DNA of 64,000 nucleotides. Origin: Candidatus Hydrothermus pacificus. Lineage in GTDB: Bacteria > Hydrothermota > Hydrothermia > Hydrothermales > Hydrothermaceae. The notes beneath the pieces are model-generated. The model ran no database searches. It saw only the letters and a list, made by a program, of their open reading frames with translations, and had not been told where the DNA came from. Positions 46,694 to 55,217 of the stretch are shown here, piece by piece (position 1 is the stretch's first letter; each line of letters starts with the position of its first letter). The stretch lies in the NCBI GenBank assembly GCA_002011615.1, contig MTOH01000001.1, forward strand, positions 1-64,000. The letters are read 5' to 3'. Position numbers and translations under genes: made by a program.

Positions 46694-47319
46694 TTTAAAA
46701 TAAGTTTTGAAACTCTTTCTATATCCTCTTCAAATAAAGGAGTCAGGTTGGGTTTCCTCAGTATAGCAGAAGGATGATATGTCACAAATATTCTCGCACC
46801 AAATCGGTAGAATTCTCCCTGTCTGAGATAGGATATACCCCTTTTTTCACCAAGAATAACAAGAGAAGCGTACCTGCCGAGACAGAGTATTATTGCAGGA
46901 GAAATGATCTCTATCTGTTTTTTCAAATATTTAAAACATTCCTGCAATTCCTCAGGCTTTGGGTCTCTGTTTGAAGGAGGCCTGCATTTTAATGTATTGG
47001 TTATATAAATATTTTCCCTCTTGATTCCGTATTTTAACATAATCTGAGCAAGCTTACTGCCTGCCCTTCCCACAAAAGGAATACCTATCCTGTCTTCATC
47101 TTCTCCTGGGGCCTCTCCAACAAATAAAACTCGGGAATAGGGATTACCGTGGCCGAAAACCATCTTCTTTCTCCCTCTCCACAGAGGGCATTTTTTGCAC
47201 CTGCTGGCCTCCTCATAAACTTCACGAATTTTATCTTCTTTTGTCTTCAACTCACCCGCGGGTATTTCTATTTCACCGAGTGTCTCTACCAGGAATTCAA
47301 TTGCTTTTTTTAAAGACAT
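46690..47319 (-). CDS. udg: Type 4 uracil-DNA glycosylase
   Basis: 209 residues. Motif 1 is GEAPGEDED, the second motif HPSAIL. Four cysteines (CKKC near 38-41, then the KCRPP and ECFKYL cysteines) bind a 4Fe-4S cluster. It removes uracil made by cytosine deamination; the type 4 enzyme is common in thermophiles. It starts inside the end of coaBC. Confidence 0.94.
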   Translation of the reverse strand: MSLKKAIEFLVETLGEIEIPAGELKTKEDKIREVYEEASRCKKCPLWRGRKKMVFGHGNPYSRVLFVGEAPGEDEDRIGIPFVGRAGSKLAQIMLKYGIKRENIYITNTLKCRPPSNRDPKPEELQECFKYLKKQIEIISPAIILCLGRYASLVILGEKRGISYLRQGEFYRFGARIFVTYHPSAILRKPNLTPLFEEDIERVSKLILK

Positions 47320-48482
47320 CTGGAAATTTCTTCAAAAATTTTTAAACTGGCCTCTTTTTTTGAGCATTCCTGCAGTTCCACGACATTATTTTTTCTATCA
47401 ATAATCCATATTTTTGTAAGGTCACTACCAAGGACATCCGGCCTATTAAGAACAATAAAGTCAAGTTCTTTTTCATATAGTTTTTTCTTCGCATTTTTAA
47501 TGGCATCTTTATCCTCGAGAGCAAATCCCACAAATATTTGTTTTTTCCTTTTATATTTTGAAATTTCTTTTAATATATCTATGCCGGGCTTCAACTTTAA
47601 ACTTATTTCTCCCTTTCTCTTTATTTTCTGCTTTTCAGAAGCAAGAGGCACAAAATCACTCACTGCTGCGTTCATTATAAGGATATCCGGGTTAAATTCT
47701 CTAATTTCTTTTTTCAATGTCTCCAGCATTTCCTTAGAGGTCCGAACATTCTTCATTCTGAAATAATCAAAATAAATATCTGTTTTTCCTTTTATAACAG
47801 AGACCTCTGCTCCCATTCTAATAGCTGTCTCAAAAAGAGCGCATCCCATTTTACCTGAACTCTTATTGCTTATAACTCTAACAGTATCTATATCCTCCTC
47901 TGTTCTCCCGAAAAGAAGCAAAATCTTTCTGTTCTTTAACTTTTTTCGTATTTTAAAAAAATTTATAATCTCTTCACATATTTTATCAGGTTCTGTCATC
48001 CTGCCTTTACCAACTTCAAAATCTGACAGTTCTCCTCTGTCAGGACCAATAAAGATAACCCCTCTTCTTTTCAGCTTTTTAACATTTTCCTGAACAGGTT
48101 CACTTTCCCACAAATTTTCATGCATCGCAGGCGCAATAAAAACCTGAACTTTGCTTCCAAGAAGAACACTTGTTAGAAGGTCATCTGCAATTCCATTTGC
48201 AAATTTCCCCATAATATTGGCGGTGCAAGGAGCAATGAGTATAGCATCCACATCTTCCAGAATTTTCAGGTGAATTGGCTCTTTTTGAGAGTAGTTTTCC
48301 GGAAAAAGTTCTGAATAAACATCTGTTTTAAAAAGAGATTCAAAGGAAACTTTTCCAACAAATCTCAGAGCATTTCTGGTCAGAACCGGAACAACTTTTA
48401 TTCCTTTCCTTAGTAATATCCTCCCGATTTCAAGGGATTTAAAGGCAGCAACCGAACCCGTTACCCCTAAGATTATTTTCAC
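47310..48482 (-). CDS. coaBC: Bifunctional phosphopantothenoylcysteine decarboxylase/synthetase
   Basis: 390 residues. The N-terminal flavoprotein CoaC domain (about 1-175) has GVTGSVAAFKS and the substrate-site segments APCTANIMGKFANG and PAMHENLW. Most bacteria have PAMN at the latter; archaeal-type enzymes often have PAMH. The C-terminal CoaB domain has SNKSSGKMG and KLKPGIDIL. Two steps of coenzyme A synthesis. Follows rpoZ, the usual neighbour. Confidence 0.94.
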   Translation of the reverse strand: MKIILGVTGSVAAFKSLEIGRILLRKGIKVVPVLTRNALRFVGKVSFESLFKTDVYSELFPENYSQKEPIHLKILEDVDAILIAPCTANIMGKFANGIADDLLTSVLLGSKVQVFIAPAMHENLWESEPVQENVKKLKRRGVIFIGPDRGELSDFEVGKGRMTEPDKICEEIINFFKIRKKLKNRKILLLFGRTEEDIDTVRVISNKSSGKMGCALFETAIRMGAEVSVIKGKTDIYFDYFRMKNVRTSKEMLETLKKEIREFNPDILIMNAAVSDFVPLASEKQKIKRKGEISLKLKPGIDILKEISKYKRKKQIFVGFALEDKDAIKNAKKKLYEKELDFIVLNRPDVLGSDLTKIWIIDRKNNVVELQECSKKEASLKIFEEISRCL

Positions 48483-48697
48483 ATACCCTCTGCAACTCTG
48501 ACTTTTTTATCCTTGTAATTCTTTGTAGCCTGAAGTATTGCCTTTTCGCCAGGGAACTCTATCTCTTCAATCTGGAATTGAAGCAGAACCCTTCTTGCCT
48601 CCCTCATGAGAACCACGAGTCCTTTATACTTGTTTGAATAAAGCCCCCATATATCTTCAATTGCATATTCTTTTAAATTTTTCAAATCCTCGTCCAT
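48479..48697 (-). CDS. rpoZ: RNA polymerase omega subunit-like protein
   Basis: 72 residues. The segment YSNKYKGLVVLMREARRVLLQ resembles the omega helix around N-R/K-[YF]-x-L-V-x2-A-x-RA-R, and EKAILQATKNYKDKKV resembles the PT.IAL.Ei..GKI strand. Size and position just before coaBC agree with omega, which stabilises the beta' subunit. AAAGGAG lies upstream. Sequence similarity alone is modest. Confidence 0.65.
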   Translation of the reverse strand: MDEDLKNLKEYAIEDIWGLYSNKYKGLVVLMREARRVLLQFQIEEIEFPGEKAILQATKNYKDKKVRVAEGM

Positions 48698-48757
48698 AAT
48701 TTTTCTCCTTTTCCAGAATTATAGATTTTTATTATAAAGAAAATCTGGAATATTTTT

Positions 48758-50305
48758 CTATTTGACCAGCACCTTTACCACCTCTCTGTGATAAGGGGCT
48801 CCAAGAACAACCGGATATATACCCGAGGGCAAATCTTTTAAATTCAGAGTATGTTTTCCTGATTTCATAATCCCTTTGTATAAGAGCCTGCGTTTTTTCC
48901 CTGAAAAATCATATACAGTAAGTCTTACAGGTAAATCCTTTTCTATATCAAGAATTACGCCTCCTGAAATTGCCTTTAAGATACTTCTTTTATGTTTTAC
49001 TCCATCTTGAGATATATTAACCTCTCCACATATTGTATCAACAATAGGGCTGAAAGGAAGAACCGAAATACCTTCTGTACTTATATTTGTGAAGTTTTCC
49101 ACTTCCGGTGTAAAATCCATTGAATTGTATGTCCATGAACTTACACTCATGGGAAGGTCATAGGAATTACAATTATTGCCATTAATTGTAAATCCCGCTA
49201 TTAAAACTATTGACATTGGAGGAATTTGTTGAAATGCAACCAGTATATCCCCATCAGAATCAAGTGTTCCAGAGCCTCCTGCTATAAAATCATTGGATGT
49301 TCCAAGTCTTTTACTCCATCCCACACTACCATCAGAATTTATCTTCACAACAATATTTATTGTATCAGAACCATAATCACCTCTTCCCAGCATCACATGA
49401 CCATCATCAGATGTTAAAATTGATGTTCTTCCCACAAGTCCACCTTCTCCCACTCCACTTCTTCCAATCTTATTTGCCCATATTATATTGCCACTTTCAT
49501 CAAGTTTTATCTGAAGAAAATCTGAACCTCCAGGATAATTTGAAAACCCACAAACCAGAAGGTTATGGTTCGAATCTTCAACAACTGAATAAGCGTCATC
49601 TGTTCCTGCGTTCCCCATTATCTTACACCACAGCACATCACCAGTTGTTGAACTTATCTTCATAATCCATAAATCGTTCCATCCTCCAAAAGGAGCCCCA
49701 TCAAGATAACCACATAAAACCACATTATTATCATAAGTTACTGTGCCTCCAAAAAAAGATTCTATAAGTCCATCATAACTGTAAGACTTCATCCACAAAA
49801 GATTACCATTAAAATCAACCTTTGCTGCAAAAGCACTATTGGGTGAAGACGCATCTCCTGCAACAATGACACCATCTGAAACTAAAAGGAGTACCCATGG
49901 ACTTCCGGATGACCCTGGTCCCAAAACTCTAAACCACATAAGATTCCCATTTGCATCAAGCTTCGCAAGCATACAAACTCCATTTCCCCATCCTTCTGTA
50001 TAACCCATAAGTATATATTCTTCTGTGGGAAGTTGAACTATTTTTTCGCCATAATCCGCGTCATTACTCCCCATTGTCTTTGCCCACTCAATATTGTCCC
50101 ATGCATCAAATTTAATAACAAAGGCAGATGTAAGCCCGGGAGGAATATATCCATAACCTGCAACTATCATGCCATTATCCGAGGTTTTCTGGATATCCCT
50201 GACCCTTAATAAATGATTACCGTCATCAATTGTCCATGTAAAGTTCCTTGCACCAAGAATAAAAGAGGAAAAGACTACCAGAAACAGGATTACCTTTAAT
50301 CTCAT
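48758..50305 (-). CDS. Secreted beta-propeller-like protein with T9SS tail
   Basis: 515 residues from MRLKVILFLVV, which has GGAGG seven bases upstream; an in-frame ATG at 50368 is rejected because it would place the signal peptide internally. Signal peptide about 1-20. About seven loosely repeated units follow with the pattern W-x-[KR]-x-[LMI]-G, then a G-Y-x-[ED] turn and K-[ILF]-[DN]-x-x-G-[ND], like those of the protein at 8739 but more diverged. The sorting tail covers about 440-515 (LTVYDFSGKKRRLL, LKDLPSGIYPV). Surface binding role inferred. Confidence 0.82.
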   Translation of the reverse strand: MRLKVILFLVVFSSFILGARNFTWTIDDGNHLLRVRDIQKTSDNGMIVAGYGYIPPGLTSAFVIKFDAWDNIEWAKTMGSNDADYGEKIVQLPTEEYILMGYTEGWGNGVCMLAKLDANGNLMWFRVLGPGSSGSPWVLLLVSDGVIVAGDASSPNSAFAAKVDFNGNLLWMKSYSYDGLIESFFGGTVTYDNNVVLCGYLDGAPFGGWNDLWIMKISSTTGDVLWCKIMGNAGTDDAYSVVEDSNHNLLVCGFSNYPGGSDFLQIKLDESGNIIWANKIGRSGVGEGGLVGRTSILTSDDGHVMLGRGDYGSDTINIVVKINSDGSVGWSKRLGTSNDFIAGGSGTLDSDGDILVAFQQIPPMSIVLIAGFTINGNNCNSYDLPMSVSSWTYNSMDFTPEVENFTNISTEGISVLPFSPIVDTICGEVNISQDGVKHKRSILKAISGGVILDIEKDLPVRLTVYDFSGKKRRLLYKGIMKSGKHTLNLKDLPSGIYPVVLGAPYHREVVKVLVK

Positions 50306-50471
50306 ATCTCTACCTCCTTTTTTATAAAAATAATGGATTTTTTTCTTATAATAAGAGTTTTCCAGCACTATAAACTATTGATAATGAAACACTTACAAAC
50401 TTTAAAAACAGAAAGGCTAAATTTATCAGAACTTGTGTTTATTTTTCCAGAATTTGTCCGATACAGATAAT

Positions 50472-51470
50472 TCAAAATATTTTTGAAATCTCATCCTGAC
50501 ATGAAAAAAGTTTTAACTTCCTTTTATTTTTTATTATATATCTTCCATTATTTAAATCTTTAAAAACTCCTGTAAAATTCGCCTTTATCTGATTTTTTAT
50601 GCAAAATTTCTCAAATTCAGTTCCATATCCTTTTTTAATTGCAACAAGTAATGCCCCTGATGAAATCGTCTTCATAGGGTTAATTCCAAAATATTTAAAA
50701 ACATTTTCAAATCCATCCACAATCGGAATCTTTTCTTCATAAACAATTACACCTTTGTTCAAAAATTCGGCGAATTCCCATATCCCGTTCCATATACCAC
50801 CTTCTGTGGGGTCGTGCATTGCAAGAGTTCCCTTAAACTGAGAAATCAAAACAGCCTCTTTAACTATGCTTATTCCTGGCTTCTTACTATAATTTGAAAA
50901 CTTTTTTGCTTTTTCATGACCTAAAAACTTTTCTACAATCTCCCTTTTTTCCCTGGCTATTATTGAAACACCTTCTATTGGAACTTCTTTTATACAAAAC
51001 AGTAAATCTCCATCCTTAACTTTTTTCGGGAGAATACCCTTATTTCTCTTTCTTATTCCAATCATTGTTCCGGAAAGAATCACTCTTTGTATGTCGGGTG
51101 TAATCTCTGTATGCCCGCCAATCACTGTGATATTAAATTTCTTACAGGTTCTGCTTACATCCTTAAAAATCTTCCGAATTTTTTTCTCATCGCTTTTTCG
51201 CGGAAGTAAAAGGGTAAATAAAAAGTAAAGAGGTCTTGCACCCATAACAGCCACATCATTTGCATTCACAACAACTCCATAATAGCCTATATCTTTTTCT
51301 GTAAAAGTTATTGGGTCCTGGGCAACAACAATATAAAAATCTTTCAGTTTAATGACTGCAGAATCACCTCCGATGCAGGGGCCTGTTTTTATTTCTCTTT
51401 TTAAAGAAGGCAATATTTTTAAAAGTTTTTCAAGATAATCTGCAGGTAGTTTTCCCTCTTTTAAAGTCAT
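50472..51470 (-). CDS. AIR synthase-related protein (PurM/HypE superfamily)
   Basis: 332 residues. The N-terminal GKLPADYLEKLL stretch and GPCIGGDSAVI, VVVNANDVAVMGARP and GGHTEITP are typical of the PurM-like ATP-binding fold of HypE, ThiL and SelD. The C-terminal half has MHDPTEGGIWNGIWEFAE. The HypE cysteine tail (PRIC) is absent, and no hydrogenase genes are near. It shares a TAATG junction with glutamine synthetase. The reaction is unknown; an ATP-dependent activation of a small molecule is likely. Confidence 0.75.
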   Translation of the reverse strand: MTLKEGKLPADYLEKLLKILPSLKREIKTGPCIGGDSAVIKLKDFYIVVAQDPITFTEKDIGYYGVVVNANDVAVMGARPLYFLFTLLLPRKSDEKKIRKIFKDVSRTCKKFNITVIGGHTEITPDIQRVILSGTMIGIRKRNKGILPKKVKDGDLLFCIKEVPIEGVSIIAREKREIVEKFLGHEKAKKFSNYSKKPGISIVKEAVLISQFKGTLAMHDPTEGGIWNGIWEFAEFLNKGVIVYEEKIPIVDGFENVFKYFGINPMKTISSGALLVAIKKGYGTEFEKFCIKNQIKANFTGVFKDLNNGRYIIKNKRKLKLFSCQDEISKIF

Positions 51471-52807
51471 TAAAAATAAATTAAAAACTCGTATGGATGT
51501 GGTCTTCTCTCCACTTCCTCAAATTCTTTTCTTTTTACTTTTATCCATTTTAAAATTAAATTTTCAGGAAATACATTTTCTTTTTTCAGATATTCGTTGT
51601 CTTTTTCAAGAGCTCTAAGAGCATCCTCAAGGGAAGATGGTAAAGAAGGTATTTTGATGTCTTCTTTTTTTTCAAGATCCTGAGAAACGGGCTTTCCGCA
51701 GGGAATTTTCTTCTCTATTCCATCAATCCCGGCCATCAAAACTCCTGCAATTGCAAGATAAGGGTTGAATGTTGCATCCGGCGACCTTAACTCTATCCTC
51801 ATTTCCTTTTTGCTTATGTAACCGGGTATTCTTATCATTGTAGTTCTGTTGGCAACAGAGTAAGATATTTTTCTCGGAGCTTCAAATCCAGAAATCAGTC
51901 TTTTGTAAGAATTTGTGCTGGGATTTGTTAAGGCACACAGTGAGGAAGCATGTTTTAAAATCCCACCTATATAGTTTTTCCCCTGCTCGCTGAGTCCCAG
52001 TTTGTCTTCAGGGTCAGAAAAAATTGACCTTTCATCCTTTTCAAGATATTGATGCAGGTGCAATCCATTTCCGGGTTCATCATGCAGGGGCTTTGGCATA
52101 AAGGTGATAAAAACCCCTTCTTTATCAGCAAGCCTTTTCAAAAGATATTTAGCTATTACAATATTATCAGCCGTGTCAAGAGCATCAGAAAAATCAAGCT
52201 CTATTTCCTCCTGGCAGAATCTACCCACTTCGTGATGGTGGTACTTCACCTTTATCCTCGCCTTTTCAAGATAATAGCACGCCTTTTCCCTGAAGTCGTC
52301 AAATTTATCAAAAGGAGGAGCAATATGATATCCTCTGTGATAAAAATTTTCCCTCGGTTCTATTTTGTAGAAACTTTCAAGAATTTCAGATTTATACTCC
52401 ACTTTATCAAATATATAAAATTCTATTTCAGGAAGGAAATAGGCATTAGCTGCTATGTTTTTTTTGCTCATATATTCAATCGCCTTTATCAGGACATATC
52501 TCGGTGAATTCTCAAATCTTTTTTCTTCTCTTCCCAGAAAGAGCGAGCCTATTATACAGAGTCTTTTTCTTTCACTTAATGGATCTATGAAAAACTTTTT
52601 ACCTTCCATGATGAGTCTCATATCGCTTTCCGCAACATCTTTAAAACCGGGAACAGAAGAGCCATCTATACCTATTCCGTTTTTAACAAATTTGTCAAAA
52701 TATCCCACAGGGAAAGAAACTTTTCTGAGGACTCCGGAAAGATCAGTATACAGAACATCCACAAATTCAACCTTTTCCTTTTCAATTATTTCTTTAATCC
52801 TTTTCAT
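51470..52807 (-). CDS. glnA: Glutamine synthetase, type I
   Basis: 445 residues, the length of the short (alpha) GSI group. Active-site motifs: IDGSSVPGF, LPEIEFYIFD, HHEVG, QEEIEL, GNGLHLHQ, NPSTNSYKRL, NRTTMIRIPG and RIELRSPD. The NLYDLPPEE adenylylation loop of long GSI enzymes is replaced by VSQDLEKKED, which has no tyrosine, so no regulation by adenylylation is expected. Ligates ammonia to glutamate. A relative acting on another amine cannot be excluded. The -10 box is eight bases from the ATG. Confidence 0.9.
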   Translation of the reverse strand: MKRIKEIIEKEKVEFVDVLYTDLSGVLRKVSFPVGYFDKFVKNGIGIDGSSVPGFKDVAESDMRLIMEGKKFFIDPLSERKRLCIIGSLFLGREEKRFENSPRYVLIKAIEYMSKKNIAANAYFLPEIEFYIFDKVEYKSEILESFYKIEPRENFYHRGYHIAPPFDKFDDFREKACYYLEKARIKVKYHHHEVGRFCQEEIELDFSDALDTADNIVIAKYLLKRLADKEGVFITFMPKPLHDEPGNGLHLHQYLEKDERSIFSDPEDKLGLSEQGKNYIGGILKHASSLCALTNPSTNSYKRLISGFEAPRKISYSVANRTTMIRIPGYISKKEMRIELRSPDATFNPYLAIAGVLMAGIDGIEKKIPCGKPVSQDLEKKEDIKIPSLPSSLEDALRALEKDNEYLKKENVFPENLILKWIKVKRKEFEEVERRPHPYEFLIYF

Positions 52808-52815
52808 AGTGATTA

Positions 52816-52821
52816 ATTATA
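52816..52821 (-). promoter_or_regulatory. -10 box of the glnA operon
   Basis: TATAAT on the minus strand ends eight bases before the ATG at 52807. No ribosome-binding site and only a weak -35 (TGAAAT, 17 bases upstream). Leaderless architecture. Confidence 0.55.
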
Positions 52822-52846
52822 ATTCAAATAAAAGGTTTATTTCATT

Positions 52847-52875
52847 TTGAAGCCCTGTATGTTTCACCTTATAAT
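52847..52875 (+). promoter_or_regulatory. Promoter of iorAB
   Basis: TTGAAG (52847-52852), 17 bases, TATAAT (52870-52875). The leader of about 20 bases contains AAAGGAGG. Confidence 0.72.
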
Positions 52876-52902
52876 TTATACCCTTTTGAAAGGAGGAATT
52901 TG

Positions 52903-54639
52903 ATGAAAATATTACTTTCAGGAAACGAGGCAGTTGCAAGAGGGGCATGGGAAGCCGGAGTGAAGGTTGCGAGTGCCTATCCCGGAACCCCTTCAACAGA
53001 GATTCTTGAGAATTTAGCGAAGTATCCTGAAATAGATGCAGAATGGTCACCCAATGAAAAAGTTGCTTTTGAGGTTGCTCTCGGTTCCGCAATAGCAGGT
53101 GCCAGAAGTATGGTCTCCATGAAGCATGTGGGGCTGAATGTTGCGGCGGACCCTTTCTTTTCATCAGCCTATACAGGAGTAAAAGGGGGCTTTGTTATAG
53201 TTTCATGCGATGACCCGGGAATGCACTCCTCGCAGAATGAACAGGATAACAGACGTTATGCAAAGTTTGCAAAGGTTCCTCTTATAGAGCCATCTAACGC
53301 TCAGGAAGTTCATGATTTTATAAAATTTGCCTTTGAAATCTCAGAGAAGTTTGAAATACCTGTGCTTTTCAGAATGACAACAAGGATATCTCACACAAAA
53401 GGGGTTGTTGAAGTTGGCGAAAGAAAAGAAGTTCCAGTAAAAGATTATACCAAAAACCCGCAGCAATTTATAATTCTTCCGGCACATGCAAGAGTGAGAC
53501 ATAAAGTGCTTGAGGAAAAACTAATTAATCTCAGGGAATTTTCAAATAAAACTGAATTGAACAGAATTGAAAAAGGTAAAAATAGTCTCGGTATAGTTAC
53601 TTCAGGAATATCTTATAACTATGCGAGAGAAGTTTTTCCTGGCGCATGGATTCTAAAACTGGGTATGTCATTTCCTTTTCCAGAAGACCTCTTTAAAGAA
53701 TTTTATAAAAATGTCAAAGAGGTTATTGTTGTTGAGGAAAATGAACCTTTCCTTGAAGAAGAGATAAAGATTATGGGCTATAAAGCTGAAGGCAAAAAAT
53801 ATATACCTTTATGCGATGAGCTTACTCCTGAAATAGTTAGAAAATCCTTTAATAATGAAGAGTTACCTCATCCAGAGCCTATTAAATCTGTTAAAAGACC
53901 ACCCCAGCTCTGTCCTGGATGTCCTCATACAGGAGTCTTTTACAGTCTCGCAAAACTCAAAGCCACTGTAACAGGTGATATAGGTTGTTATACCCTTGGA
54001 GCACTCCCTCCTCACAACGCGATGGATACCTGTATATGCATGGGAGCCTCCATAGGTAATGCTTTTGGCTTTGAAAAGGCAAGGGGTAAGGACTTTTCAA
54101 GAAGGCTTGTTGCTGTTATAGGAGACTCCACCTTTTTACATTCAGGAATAACCGGTCTTATAGATATTGTTTATAATAAAGGGAACACAACGGTTATAAT
54201 TCTTGACAATAGAACCACTGCAATGACAGGACATCAGGACCATCCCGGAACAGGGATTACTGCAAAGGGAGAAAGGACAAGGGAAGTTGACCTTGCTCAA
54301 CTTGCAAAGGCCGTTGGAGTGGAAGAAGTTTATGAAGTTGACCCCTATAATTTAAAGGAGACCCTGAAAACCATTAAAAAGGCAATGGAAGGTGAAAATC
54401 CCTCAGTGGTGATTTCAAAGGGTCCATGTGCTCTGCTTAAAGAGTCAAGGGAAAAATTTAAGACAAAGGAAAAGAAAAGAGTAAATGATGAGAAATGTCT
54501 GGGTGAGAAGTGCAAGGCCTGTATAAGACTCGGATGTCCTGCCATTTCAATGATTGAAGGCAAAGCTTATATTTCACCCCTTTTATGTGTTGGTTGTGAT
54601 GTTTGCACTCAGGTTTGTCCTGTGGAGGCAATAGAATGA
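52903..54639 (+). CDS. iorA: Indolepyruvate:ferredoxin oxidoreductase, alpha subunit
   Basis: 578 residues from ATG 52903, with AGGAGG upstream; the TTG at 52900 is not preferred. The start is LSGNEAVARGAWEAGV, the thiamine site GDSTFLHSGI...DNRTTAMTG, and the C-terminus a two-cluster ferredoxin domain (CLGEKCKACIRLGCP and CVGCDVCTQVCP). It oxidises aryl pyruvates from Trp, Phe and Tyr to aryl-acetyl-CoA and reduces ferredoxin. ATGA overlap with iorB. Confidence 0.95.
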   Translation: MKILLSGNEAVARGAWEAGVKVASAYPGTPSTEILENLAKYPEIDAEWSPNEKVAFEVALGSAIAGARSMVSMKHVGLNVAADPFFSSAYTGVKGGFVIVSCDDPGMHSSQNEQDNRRYAKFAKVPLIEPSNAQEVHDFIKFAFEISEKFEIPVLFRMTTRISHTKGVVEVGERKEVPVKDYTKNPQQFIILPAHARVRHKVLEEKLINLREFSNKTELNRIEKGKNSLGIVTSGISYNYAREVFPGAWILKLGMSFPFPEDLFKEFYKNVKEVIVVEENEPFLEEEIKIMGYKAEGKKYIPLCDELTPEIVRKSFNNEELPHPEPIKSVKRPPQLCPGCPHTGVFYSLAKLKATVTGDIGCYTLGALPPHNAMDTCICMGASIGNAFGFEKARGKDFSRRLVAVIGDSTFLHSGITGLIDIVYNKGNTTVIILDNRTTAMTGHQDHPGTGITAKGERTREVDLAQLAKAVGVEEVYEVDPYNLKETLKTIKKAMEGENPSVVISKGPCALLKESREKFKTKEKKRVNDEKCLGEKCKACIRLGCPAISMIEGKAYISPLLCVGCDVCTQVCPVEAIE

Positions 54640-55217
54640 AAGAATTTAATATAATTATATGTGGCGTTGGTGGACAGGGTATTCTTCTTGCATCAGAAAT
54701 ACTTGCTCTAACAGCTATGGAATCAGGATTTGATGTTAAAAAAAGTGAGGTCCATGGTATGTCTCAGAGAGGAGGAAGCGTTATCTCACATATCAGGATA
54801 GGGGAAAAAGTATATTCTCCTCTGATTGAAAAGGGCAGATGTGATTTTTTAATCTCCTTTGAAAAAGCAGAAACATTGAGATGGGTTCATTATCTCAAAA
54901 AAGATAATCCAGTAATTATAGTAAACGACTTTAAGATTATTCCTCCTTTTGTTTCTCTTGGTCTTGATCAATATCCTCAAAATATAGAAGAAAATCTGAA
55001 GAATATAACAAAGAATGTATATTTTGTACCTGCCATAGAAATTGCCCAGAAAATAGGAGAGTCCAGAAGCGCGAACATTTTAATGCTGGGACTACTTTCA
55101 AGATTTCTACCCTTTGAGGAAAAAACATGGGAAAAAGTTATAAAAGAAAATGTGCCTGCCTATACCCTGGATGTGAACCTTAAGACATTTAAAGAAGGTA
55201 GAACACTGTTAGATTAG
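54636..55217 (+). CDS. iorB: Indolepyruvate:ferredoxin oxidoreductase, beta subunit
   Basis: 193 residues from ATG 54636; the in-frame ATG at 54603 lies inside the ferredoxin domain of iorA and is rejected. The gamma-type domain begins CGVGGQGILLASEIL and has EVHGMSQRGGSV. Completes the two-subunit enzyme. Its stop overlaps that of the convergent GT2 gene by four bases. Confidence 0.95.
   Translation: MKEFNIIICGVGGQGILLASEILALTAMESGFDVKKSEVHGMSQRGGSVISHIRIGEKVYSPLIEKGRCDFLISFEKAETLRWVHYLKKDNPVIIVNDFKIIPPFVSLGLDQYPQNIEENLKNITKNVYFVPAIEIAQKIGESRSANILMLGLLSRFLPFEEKTWEKVIKENVPAYTLDVNLKTFKEGRTLLD

Noticed and set aside
50472..51470. Annotation as hydrogenase maturation protein HypE
   Set aside because: The C-terminal cysteine tail is missing and no hydrogenase or hyp genes are nearby.
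54603..54635. Extended N-terminus of IorB
   Set aside because: It lies within the ferredoxin domain of iorA; the ATGA start at 54636 gives the normal beginning of the domain.
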